A stretch of DNA of 50,012 bases from VGWB01 sp964480945. GTDB lineage: Bacteria > Bacteroidota > Ignavibacteria > UBA10030. Made by a program: the position numbers and the translations under genes. Shown here piece by piece: positions 17,471 through 25,486 of the stretch. The notes below the pieces were generated by a model that was given only the letters and a program-made list of their open reading frames with translations, made no database searches and had not been told where the DNA came from. The stretch is from the NCBI GenBank assembly GCA_964480945.1, contig CAYZRX010000022.1, forward strand, positions 1 to 50,012. Direction: 5' to 3'. Within the stretch, counting starts at the first letter, position 1, and the number at the start of each line of letters is the position of its first letter.

Positions 17471-20400
17471 TTAAAAAGAATATCTCAGATTCATCTCGAA
17501 TAATGTCGGCGAATATAAGACTTGGACCAAGTTTTTAGTTATTGGAGCACCCGGACTCATTCTGTAATTACGATACGTACTTATTCCATTGTGAAAAATA
17601 TTCACTCCATTCAAAGATAGGCTCAAACCATCAATAGGCAGATTTTGCCTTAGCGTAAAATCCCATCTATAAATATTGCCGGTAAAGGAAGTCGCTTCAG
17701 GTCTTGAACCTACGGAGTTCAATACATTACCGGTCATACTAAATGATATGCGACCGGAGAAGCCTTTGTAGTCGATGCCAAGCGCAACGTTCACCACATC
17801 GTTTGCCTGCTGAATTAGTCTTCCGACATAAGTCGTATCTCTTGTAGAGTATATATTGCGTGGTCTAATACGACCATTAACCGTATCATTAACAGTAGTC
17901 ACGGTAGGCGTAAGAATAGTGTAAGCCGTATTTGACCCTGATTTTGTATAGTTTACATTCAAAACCAGAGCGCTAAGCGGCGCAGGCAAATACCAGAAAT
18001 TTGTCTGCCAATCAACTTCAATACCTCTTATATAGCCGGGGTTCGGATTGTTTAAAGAGATACCAACAGTTTGACTGATTGGCACAGTAAAACCAAATCT
18101 CTGCGCCAAAAATAATGAGTCGGGGATATAGACGTTGGCGGCATATTGAGAAAGATTCACATAGTAAATTGAGGTACTATACATTTGGTTTTTTAGTACT
18201 TTGTAGAATGCATCTATTGTAAAGAGACCTATTGAATTACTGTGCAGGGACGCAATGACGTCAAAGTTTTGTGCTGTAGCAGGTTTCAGCAAAGGATTGC
18301 CTAGTTCAAAGTTGCCGACATAAAAAGCAATTTTAGGAATAATTGCTTGGTAATCCGGGCGGGCAATACCGGTTGTATAGGCAAGCCTAAGATCCGTCCA
18401 CTCATTGAATTTGTATTGGAGCTGTACACTGGGGAATAAGTTGTTATCCGTCCGATCAACGTTGTGGGTACTAGGTGGCACGTTGTGATATAGGTTGACG
18501 GGGTTAAGGCTGTCGCCAATTGTACCGTTTATAGTACTAATTGAAGTGCCGAAAACCGTGTGTTGTACTTGCGTAAACTGGGCATGATAGTTCATATTAT
18601 AACTTTCGAAACGGACACCGCCGAGTATTGTCAGCGCTGGACCAAAATTGAAAGTGCCCATCAAATAACCTGCTAAAAATTGTTCTGCACCGTTCCAATC
18701 ATCTTTCCAGCTATCGCCCATGTGCAATGGAACAGCCCAGCCTTGCTCTGATAATTTCAACCAGGCATCATATTTACTCTCATCGATCACAAACGGGAAG
18801 CCGCCATGAGCAAAATCGAATAAACTATTTAGATAATATTTTCCTCTCGCAAAATTATTATCCATAACGTGGGTAAATCTCAACGGATTTGAGGGGGAAA
18901 GGGTTACACCCGGAAAGTAACTATTTGCGGCCGGATTTGCATACGTATCCCCTTCGCCATGGGAGAAATGCTCATCAACGTTATTTTCACGTGTCGTTCT
19001 CGCATACTTACCACCGGCTTTGAATGTGGCAGTGATATCGTTAGAAAAGTTAACCGGCGCCGCCACATTGAACGATGTATTATATAAGTGCTGGGAAAAT
19101 TGATTGTAATGCGAAGAAAGCCACCCCGCCAACGTTGCGCTATCGGCATCTGCTGGGTTGAGATTGTTAAGGACTCCAAGTGCCCTCATAAGTGTCATAC
19201 TTTGCTCATCAGTATTATGTCGTACTATATTGCCTGAAGCATCGAGACCAAAGGGGGCAACTAGATTGGATTGATTGGTAAAACTAGTCCATGGACTAAG
19301 CTGATGACCAAATCTGGTATATTGTTGTGTGTAGGAATGCGACAAGCTTGCATCTACTTTGATGCTACCAAAAGTATTTTCTGCTTGAAGTGCATTAATC
19401 CATAAATCTTTTCCATACAGTTCGCGATCTACGGTATAGGTTACCTGCGTTAAATCAAAATTCATTTGAATCTGATTATTATTTTGATCAGTAAGATTAC
19501 CGGCATACGTATTTTGGAAAACTATCTTACCATCCGGAAGTCGATAATCCAATATAAGACTGCCGCCGCTGTTTTTGACAATATTGGCATCGTACTCAAA
19601 GTTTGCACCGTTAGTTATGTAGGTAGCCTGACCGTATGAATTATCGCTTGTCCCGAGGAACGTCGGTGTGATGGAAGCTATTTGGTTACCGCCATCAGAA
19701 CGGTCCATATTTCCTTGTAAGAAAACGCCTAATTTATCATCAAGGAAACGCTGACTGATACTTGCCCAAAACTTATAATTATCTGCGACATGATCTGTCG
19801 AATTGTAATTTCCCTGACTGAGCGCGTCAAAATGAATACCCGTTGGGGCTTCCCTTAATCTTAAATTAACCACGCCGCCAACTGTATTCGCATCCATATC
19901 CGGCGTAAGTGCTTTTATGACTTCAATGCTGGAGAGCAAATTTGCTGATATAAAACCAAGACCTGTTGCACGGTCGTTCATGTTCGTTGAAGGTAATTCA
20001 ATACCGTTTATTAGGATTTGATTCAATTTAGCCTGGACTCCACGGATAACTACCTGGTCCCCGTTCATAAGGGAAACACCGGGCAGACGGCTCAACGCAG
20101 TTGCAGCATTCGCATCGGGAAGTAGGCGGATCTTTTCCGCAGAAACGACATTGATGATCGTATTGGACGTTAGTTGCTGGTTGATCGCTTCTTGCTGGCC
20201 CCTTGCCTGTCCGCTTACAACGAATTCTGCTCCTTCTATGGCTTGAGCAATGAGCGGGAAGTTTCGCTCAAGGTTTTCACCTGCCTTTACATCAATCGAT
20301 ATCTCCGTGCTCTTGTACCCAATATAACGGACGGCAAGAGTGTAACGGCCGGGGGAGATCGATCGTATCACATATGCACCCGAAAGATCTGTTGACACTC

Positions 20401-20563
20401 CCAGACTCGTACCTTTCAAATAAACATTGGCTCCAATCAGGACATCACCTGTTGCTGCATCCTTGAGTACACCATGGATTTGCCCGGATTCCTGTTGAGC
20501 CAACGCTGAAGAAGAGCCCAGCAAAAGGGCAGCGAACAAGAAAATGTATCTGAGAACTTTCAT
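17471..20563 (-). CDS. TonB-dependent outer-membrane receptor (TIGR01782-like, with carboxypeptidase-regulatory domain)
   Basis: 1030 aa; ATG 20563 with a GAGAG site 6 nt upstream and signal peptide FLFAALLLGSSSALAQ. Residues ~27-110 are a CarboxypepD_reg-like beta-sandwich (GQIHGVLKDAATGDVLIGAN). The plug begins near residue 125 with INVVSAEKIRLLPDANAATA and LSRLPGVSL, wording typical of the Xanthomonas/Caulobacter-type receptors (TIGR01782) rather than SusC. The barrel ends with the classic aromatic terminus NLRYSF. It would import oligosaccharides across the outer membrane using TonB energy. No SusD gene is adjacent; the next gene is a beta-helix T9SS protein. Confidence 0.88.
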   Translation of the reverse strand: MKVLRYIFLFAALLLGSSSALAQQESGQIHGVLKDAATGDVLIGANVYLKGTSLGVSTDLSGAYVIRSISPGRYTLAVRYIGYKSTEISIDVKAGENLERNFPLIAQAIEGAEFVVSGQARGQQEAINQQLTSNTIINVVSAEKIRLLPDANAATALSRLPGVSLMNGDQVVIRGVQAKLNQILINGIELPSTNMNDRATGLGFISANLLSSIEVIKALTPDMDANTVGGVVNLRLREAPTGIHFDALSQGNYNSTDHVADNYKFWASISQRFLDDKLGVFLQGNMDRSDGGNQIASITPTFLGTSDNSYGQATYITNGANFEYDANIVKNSGGSLILDYRLPDGKIVFQNTYAGNLTDQNNNQIQMNFDLTQVTYTVDRELYGKDLWINALQAENTFGSIKVDASLSHSYTQQYTRFGHQLSPWTSFTNQSNLVAPFGLDASGNIVRHNTDEQSMTLMRALGVLNNLNPADADSATLAGWLSSHYNQFSQHLYNTSFNVAAPVNFSNDITATFKAGGKYARTTRENNVDEHFSHGEGDTYANPAANSYFPGVTLSPSNPLRFTHVMDNNFARGKYYLNSLFDFAHGGFPFVIDESKYDAWLKLSEQGWAVPLHMGDSWKDDWNGAEQFLAGYLMGTFNFGPALTILGGVRFESYNMNYHAQFTQVQHTVFGTSISTINGTIGDSLNPVNLYHNVPPSTHNVDRTDNNLFPSVQLQYKFNEWTDLRLAYTTGIARPDYQAIIPKIAFYVGNFELGNPLLKPATAQNFDVIASLHSNSIGLFTIDAFYKVLKNQMYSTSIYYVNLSQYAANVYIPDSLFLAQRFGFTVPISQTVGISLNNPNPGYIRGIEVDWQTNFWYLPAPLSALVLNVNYTKSGSNTAYTILTPTVTTVNDTVNGRIRPRNIYSTRDTTYVGRLIQQANDVVNVALGIDYKGFSGRISFSMTGNVLNSVGSRPEATSFTGNIYRWDFTLRQNLPIDGLSLSLNGVNIFHNGISTYRNYRMSPGAPITKNLVQVLYSPTLFEMNLRYSF

Positions 20564-20619
20564 GACTGACTCTCATTTTTTGTTTGTAGGACGGTAACAT
20601 CTTTGAACAACGGCATGGG

Positions 20620-20984
20620 TTGAATGAACAATTGAGTTGCGATGATCAGTTTATCAATCAATCGGCATACAAGATGATTGATGATCTGAGTGAGATGGCG
20701 GCTTCGCTGTTCGAACACGCACTGCTCAAACCGTTGGAGGCAAGGTTCCATCCGACGATGGGCGTTTGTGGTACGTCGGTGCATGTGTACGCGCGCTGTT
20801 CTTGAAGTTCCGCTACGGAATGTCGCGTGAAATGGCTGAACAACGAATCTGGGAACGCGCCCCGTGGCGTTTGTTCCGCCATCTGCGATAGGTGGATGGT
20901 GTGCCTGACTCCACACCGAGAACAAAGCCGGCGTTTGGTCAGCGAGACCGAATCGCATGGCAGTCTCTTGGAGTAATGGAGTAG
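20620..20984 (+). mobile_element. Degenerate IS5/IS1182-like transposase N-terminal remnant
   Basis: Plus-strand fragments in two frames reconstruct a DUF772-type transposase start: CDDQFINQSAYKMIDDLSEM and LLKPLEARFHPTMG, then VHVYAR, a one-base frameshift near 20800, ALFLKFRYGMSREMAEQ and WRLFRHLR, an in-frame TAG, and VDGVPDSTPRTKPAFG. The VPDST-x-T-K segment is the usual element after the DUF772 domain. The catalytic core is absent, so it is dead. Family assignment rests on pattern memory only. Confidence 0.55.
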
Positions 20985-21109
20985 CTTCGGCTGAAGGCTT
21001 AGTTGAATCGTTTCAATAGTAATCAAATCCGTTTAATCATGCAAATTTTTCTGGACTTGTGCATCCCTCAAAGGGGGGCAACCAAAAGGCACTGGAACAG
21101 CATATTAAC

Positions 21110-21470
21110 AGGCGCAGTTGCCAAGATCAATCTGGTTGCCTTCAAACTCAAACGGACGGATTCCCAATTTTGCAAAAGCCCACTTGCACATCGGATTGTG
21201 CCAGATTGCAAGCGCCGTTGGTTACACATACAGTTGCGCGCCGTTCTCGGGACTGATTTTCCCGCTTGCTGTGCTCACGCTGAAGGGCCTAATGGAGTCA
21301 AGTCCTAGCGGAGTAAACGGGCGCAAGGTGTATCGCGTGCATTGCGTGAAGTTTACGGTCTCCTTGTAGAACCCACCTACAGCGAGAAGCGCCTTTCCGC
21401 AGAAACGACGACCCACGTGGACCACGAGCGACCAAGTCGCTGCTGCAACGAGACCCAATGAGTTCTTCAC
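21110..21470 (-). pseudogene. Internally deleted, decayed copy of the TonB receptor at 46796-49870
   Basis: Starts with GTG 21470 after the same AAGGAGG ribosome site as the intact receptor and encodes nearly the same leader (VKNSLGLVAAATWSLVVHVG, then RRFCGKALL). It then jumps to an interior barrel segment, VGGFYKETVNFTQCTRYTL, GLDSI and GKISPENGAQLYV, matching VGGFYKEIVNFTYYTQYTL and INPKDGARLYTY about 800 residues later in the intact protein. The junction falls near 21380-21390. Beyond a stop after QLYV, weak nucleotide similarity continues to about 21110. The flanks 20985-21109 and 21471-21656 show nothing I can name. Confidence 0.8.
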
Positions 21471-21656
21471 AGCAGTGCCTCCTTTCTTGGTTCCAAGCAT
21501 CGACAGAATCGAGCTGGAGTAGCCGGTCCTTCACACGTTCTTCTCATCACACCGTCGGAGCACCGGGCCGATGCCAAGATGCTAGTGGTGTTGAAAGGAA
21601 AAACCGTAGGGCAGTCAGAACTCAGCGCTCCCCTCCTCAGACAAACCAAATGTGGG

Positions 21657-23510
21657 TCACGGCATCTGCGGATACGCTCCTACGTATCGACCATCCTTCT
21701 TGGATTCGCCCAGAAGCTTCCGTAGCTCCGCGGGGAGGGGCATCCCCGATTTCGCTCCAGGAGAGGTCGGCAAGAGCTGGTAGTTCCCCAGTTCAGTAGA
21801 CTTGAACAACGGGCCGCTGTAATTTCCGTAATAGTGGCTGCTGGCCGAAAACTCAGGGTACAGTCTTTGCAGGTCGTCCAGGGACTGAAATCTCGCCTGA
21901 CACTGCCCACCCGATGCGGGACTCCACAAGATCAGCGGAATTGACGTTTCGTTGCTGCGAACGTAGACATTGTTGTCAAGCTGTTTCAGCAACGGAGTTC
22001 GAAGCTGCCTGCAAACAGAATCCGGCTGATAGACAAACAGAAACGGCCTGCGATAGTCCGAATCTCCCGTCAGCAGGTTATTCACGCAAACGTGGCCGTC
22101 GCGCTTGTCAACATCCGGACCTGTGCTCGAATGCCAGCCAAACATGCGGTCATTGGCGGCAGTCCTTGCGTTGCGTCCAATACACACGGTGCTGTTGACC
22201 AGCGTATTTTGATAGAGCTGCACATTCGAACTGTTCAGGACGAAAATCCCCTGATCGCAATTCACAAAGACATTGCCGGCGCACACTGCACCTTTTGATA
22301 TCTCAAAAAAGAACCCGTTGTCACTGGGATACGGCGCCTTGTCGCTGAATTTTCTGTGCACGTTGCCGACCCCCTCAATCCAGTTGTTCAGAAAACGTCC
22401 ATCGACATTTCCGACGTCATACCAGATGCCATTTGAATAGGGGAGGTCGATCACCAGGTTGTCTTGGCAGGTCACGCGGTAACTCTGGTTGAATATCTTC
22501 ACCGCCGCAGGATAGTATCCCGTGATCCTCTCGATGTTGTTGCGCGTGAAGATGTTCTTTTCCAGGAGAACGTCGGACGATCCGATGATGTAGATCCCTT
22601 CCGTGCTGGTGTCGCTCACCCTGCAATGCCGAAGGGTCAGATGATCTCCTCTGAGATATGCGGCCACCCGAGAACAGAACGATATGGTGCAGTTCTCCAG
22701 GGTTGTCCCGACAACGTCCTTCCCGTGATCAGCTTCAGGAGAAACCGCCTCCGGTTCCTTTCCCTCGACTTCCAGTGCGCGGTAAGCGTACTGCGTGAAG
22801 GTTATCCCCCGAATGACCGGTCCCTTGTGATCGGACGCGACGCCGTGACACTCTCCGACAATTCTCTTGATTGCGATGTCAAACGCCGTGATCTCGACCA
22901 GCCGTGTCGATGGATCCGTTCCGATATACACCTGCTTGGCATCATAATCGATGTAGTAGGAATTCTCATCGACCTCTCCTTCGCGACCCACAGCCTGTAG
23001 GAACTTCCCATCCACGAATACCATATCGTTGTTAAATCGGTACAATGGAGTTTCCTTCCCAAACCTGTCGCGTGACCACCAGGTATCGGGCTTTGCCGGA
23101 AATAAGTGGGACCAGGAGGTTTTCCAGACTCCATTTCCAAGATTCTTCCATTGTGTCGCGACATAGGTACCTTTCAGCACAGGTTGCTCGTCGGCGTACG
23201 GCTGAATGGTGATCCCTTGGTTCAAAAGCAGATTGCCGGTTCGGTACGTCCCGCCGCGCATGACGATAGCGTCTCCGGTCCGAACTCGTTCGATGGCTGC
23301 CTCGAACGTCGTTGGCTTGGCAAGCGTCTCACCTGATTGATCCGGCTGCCCATCGACTGCGACGTAGTAGATCTTGCCCGTCACCTTCGGCAGCTGATAC
23401 GTCTGCTGGATTGGGCCGTAGGGTCCGCCGGACGGCTGTGCTGTGGCCGGGACATTGCCCGACGTAAGAAGAAGGACGGTAAGGCCAAAGATTCCTAGAT
23501 ATTTTCTCAT
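21657..23510 (-). CDS. Secreted right-handed beta-helix protein, GH120/GH141- or lyase-like
   Basis: 617 aa; ATG 23510 with GAGGT about 8 nt upstream and signal peptide IFGLTVLLLTSGNVPATAQ. The opening IYYVAVDGQPDQSGETLAKP and GDAIVMRGGTYRTGNLLL is the classic entry of secreted parallel beta-helix carbohydrate enzymes. A middle insert (VFVDGKFLQ, SYYIDYDAKQVYIGTDPS) and later coils (RGITFTQYAYRALEV, ENCTISFCSRVAAY, LLEKNIFTRNN, VCAGNVFVNCDQG) follow. No T9SS domain, so probably periplasmic. The layout recalls GH120 beta-xylosidases and GH141 enzymes, either of which would fit the xylan setting, but I cannot place catalytic residues and a polysaccharide lyase remains possible. It is unrelated at sequence level to the three T9SS beta-helix proteins here. 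Confidence 0.72.
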   Translation of the reverse strand: MRKYLGIFGLTVLLLTSGNVPATAQPSGGPYGPIQQTYQLPKVTGKIYYVAVDGQPDQSGETLAKPTTFEAAIERVRTGDAIVMRGGTYRTGNLLLNQGITIQPYADEQPVLKGTYVATQWKNLGNGVWKTSWSHLFPAKPDTWWSRDRFGKETPLYRFNNDMVFVDGKFLQAVGREGEVDENSYYIDYDAKQVYIGTDPSTRLVEITAFDIAIKRIVGECHGVASDHKGPVIRGITFTQYAYRALEVEGKEPEAVSPEADHGKDVVGTTLENCTISFCSRVAAYLRGDHLTLRHCRVSDTSTEGIYIIGSSDVLLEKNIFTRNNIERITGYYPAAVKIFNQSYRVTCQDNLVIDLPYSNGIWYDVGNVDGRFLNNWIEGVGNVHRKFSDKAPYPSDNGFFFEISKGAVCAGNVFVNCDQGIFVLNSSNVQLYQNTLVNSTVCIGRNARTAANDRMFGWHSSTGPDVDKRDGHVCVNNLLTGDSDYRRPFLFVYQPDSVCRQLRTPLLKQLDNNVYVRSNETSIPLILWSPASGGQCQARFQSLDDLQRLYPEFSASSHYYGNYSGPLFKSTELGNYQLLPTSPGAKSGMPLPAELRKLLGESKKDGRYVGAYPQMP

Positions 23511-23546
23511 TGGCGTGACCTCAGATGTTGAAAGTTGTCCAAATCC

Positions 23547-23624
23547 TCATTTGATCAGATAGACGCCGCCCGCCAGCCCAGGGGCATTGAAAGGTCGACG
23601 TGCAAATTCCTGCAATGTTGCCCG
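23547..23624 (-). pseudogene. Possible relic of a T9SS sorting-domain end
   Basis: Between the stop of the GH43 gene (23724) and the start of the beta-helix gene (23510), a short minus-strand frame ends with FNAPGLAGGVYLIK and a stop. This resembles the final strands of sorting domains (FNASGLASGVYLYRL-like). It has no start and no body, and it is too short to be sure. The rest of the 23511-23723 gap shows nothing. Confidence 0.3.
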
Positions 23625-23723
23625 CCTTGTTCGGATTGTCGGTATCCTAATCAGAGAACGCGGGCGCAAGGAGGTCTGACGCAACAGATCCCCAACAGTT
23701 GGGATGTTCCCGTCGCTCATGGG

Positions 23724-25430
23724 TCACTTCCGTTCCTGAGAGTTTCCTTCATAAGCGAACCAATCGAAATGAGCAGTGCTCTCGCTGGGTTTGCCCAGAG
23801 AAGTAGCGTACAGCGCGTACATGCAGCCGACGAATCCGCCTGCGACTTTCGTGCTCAGAAACGTCCCGTCGACACCCTCCTTCACCATCTCCCACGATTC
23901 TCCGTTCAGCGAACACAAGAACGAGTAAGTGTTCCCGTGCGATTCTATCTTGAGACGGATCTCGCTCCCTCCCTCCTCCCGGCTCAGCTTCCTCGAAGCA
24001 ACAAGTTGCATCTCTCCCGCTTCGTCGGACGATTTGTACAACTGGATCACGGGCTGACCGCCACCAAACGACTCACACAGGTAGTAGAAATGCATCTCGT
24101 TCTGGAAGACCAGCAAGCCCGCCTTCTCATTGTCGCGCTTCGGAGCGAACTGCATCGCCGTGCTCGCTGCGCTGTTCGCGTGCTGCTGACGGCGTCCGAG
24201 AAAGCTCGGATTCCCCTTTCCACCGCACGTCTCCGGTCGGAGCCGCATCGACAGGAACCCTGGCTTCTCGGTCAGGCTGTACCAATCCTCCTTGGGCGCC
24301 CTCAGGAACTCCCAATTCAGATCGAGCTTGTCTAAGCTGAAATCGTCTCTATAGTCGAAACTCCCGCCATAACGAAGCTGACCTTTCTCCTGCGCCGAGG
24401 GATGCGGATAGGGATAGTGGTACGCGAGGAGCTGGCCGGGAGGCACGATCGTGGGCCATCCGTCCTTCCAGGTAACAGGTGCAAGGAAGGTTTCCCTTCC
24501 CGTGTTATAGTAGTTCCCCGTGTCTGGAGGATAAGGCTGGCAGCCGAGGAATACTGCCCACCACTCTCCCCCCGGCGTCTTGACAAAGTCCGCGTGCCCG
24601 GTGCAAGTAATGGGATTCTTTCTCTCCGGATCGAGGTCCCTTTGCGTCAGTATTGGATTGTCTTCATAGGGAACGTACGGCCCTTCCACCTTCCTGCTCT
24701 TGAAGACGACCTCCGAGTGGTCCTCGGCGGTTCCACCCTGCGCAGCGATCAGATAGTACTGGCCATCCACCTTGAAGATGTGCGGACCCTCGATCCAGAC
24801 AGGTTTCTTCGCAATGTCCGTGCCGCCGTTGACGAGTATGTGCTCATCGTCCATCACTCGAAGCTCGGCGACATCAAATCCACGCATCCTGATTGTCCTG
24901 TGCCCTTCATAGAGCGGCTTGTCGTCCGGCGCGATGCTGTTGTACACCAGGTATGCTCTTCCATCGTCGTCAAAGAACAGCGAGGGATCGATTCCGTTAA
25001 CCTGAGGCAGCCAGGCCACCTTCGACCACGGGCCGGCGGGATCCTTCGCTGTGACGACGAAATTGCCGCCTCCGTCGACAAATGTGCACGTGACGTAAAG
25101 AAGCCCATTGTGGTACCGTATCGCCGGGGCGAAGATGCCGCGCGAGACTCCAAGGCTGTCATAGTTCAGCTCATCCGGTGTGTTGATGACATATCCGATC
25201 AACTTCCAGTTTACGAAATCCCGGCTGTGGAACACCGGGATACCGGGATAATAGGCAAACGTCGAGTTGACCAGATAGTAATCGTCGCCAACCCTGCAGA
25301 TGCTGGGATCGGGATAGAATCCTGCTAAGATGGGATTTGTGTATTCCAATCCGTTCTGTGGGGAATGGGTACATAAGGTGAGAATAAGCGGCACAAGGAG
25401 GGACGCTATGATCAAGGGCGAGAATCTCAT
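23724..25430 (-). CDS. GH43 beta-xylosidase/arabinofuranosidase-type enzyme with C-terminal beta-sandwich
   Basis: 568 aa from ATG 25430, picked over an upstream ATG because GGAG lies 8 nt before it and it begins the signal sequence (MRFSPLIIASLLVPLILTLC). Cys20 could be a lipobox cysteine, although LTLC is not a standard match. The five-blade propeller has the GH43 triad: base Asp in FYPDPSICRVGDDYYL (about 41), pKa-modulating Asp in NGIDPSLFFDDDG (about 148) and acid Glu in WIEGPHIFK (about 214). Residues ~330-568 form the beta-sandwich common to GH43 beta-xylosidases. No T9SS domain, so probably periplasmic or lipid-anchored, cleaving xylo-oligosaccharides or arabinose side chains. It starts 56 bp after the acetylesterase gene. 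Confidence 0.87.
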   Translation of the reverse strand: MRFSPLIIASLLVPLILTLCTHSPQNGLEYTNPILAGFYPDPSICRVGDDYYLVNSTFAYYPGIPVFHSRDFVNWKLIGYVINTPDELNYDSLGVSRGIFAPAIRYHNGLLYVTCTFVDGGGNFVVTAKDPAGPWSKVAWLPQVNGIDPSLFFDDDGRAYLVYNSIAPDDKPLYEGHRTIRMRGFDVAELRVMDDEHILVNGGTDIAKKPVWIEGPHIFKVDGQYYLIAAQGGTAEDHSEVVFKSRKVEGPYVPYEDNPILTQRDLDPERKNPITCTGHADFVKTPGGEWWAVFLGCQPYPPDTGNYYNTGRETFLAPVTWKDGWPTIVPPGQLLAYHYPYPHPSAQEKGQLRYGGSFDYRDDFSLDKLDLNWEFLRAPKEDWYSLTEKPGFLSMRLRPETCGGKGNPSFLGRRQQHANSAASTAMQFAPKRDNEKAGLLVFQNEMHFYYLCESFGGGQPVIQLYKSSDEAGEMQLVASRKLSREEGGSEIRLKIESHGNTYSFLCSLNGESWEMVKEGVDGTFLSTKVAGGFVGCMYALYATSLGKPSESTAHFDWFAYEGNSQERK

Positions 25431-25486
25431 GGCTTGCGCTCCAGCGTCATTCTTCAGATGCCGACAATCTCCAGTCCTCCCAGAGA

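Noticed and set aside
21003..21308. 101-codon plus-strand frame in the relic region
   Set aside because: It is antisense to the TonB ghost over much of its length and has no similarity I recognise.
24402..25328. 308-codon plus-strand frame opposite GH43
   Set aside because: Antisense shadow of a well-supported GH43 propeller; Arg/Val-rich sequence without domain character.
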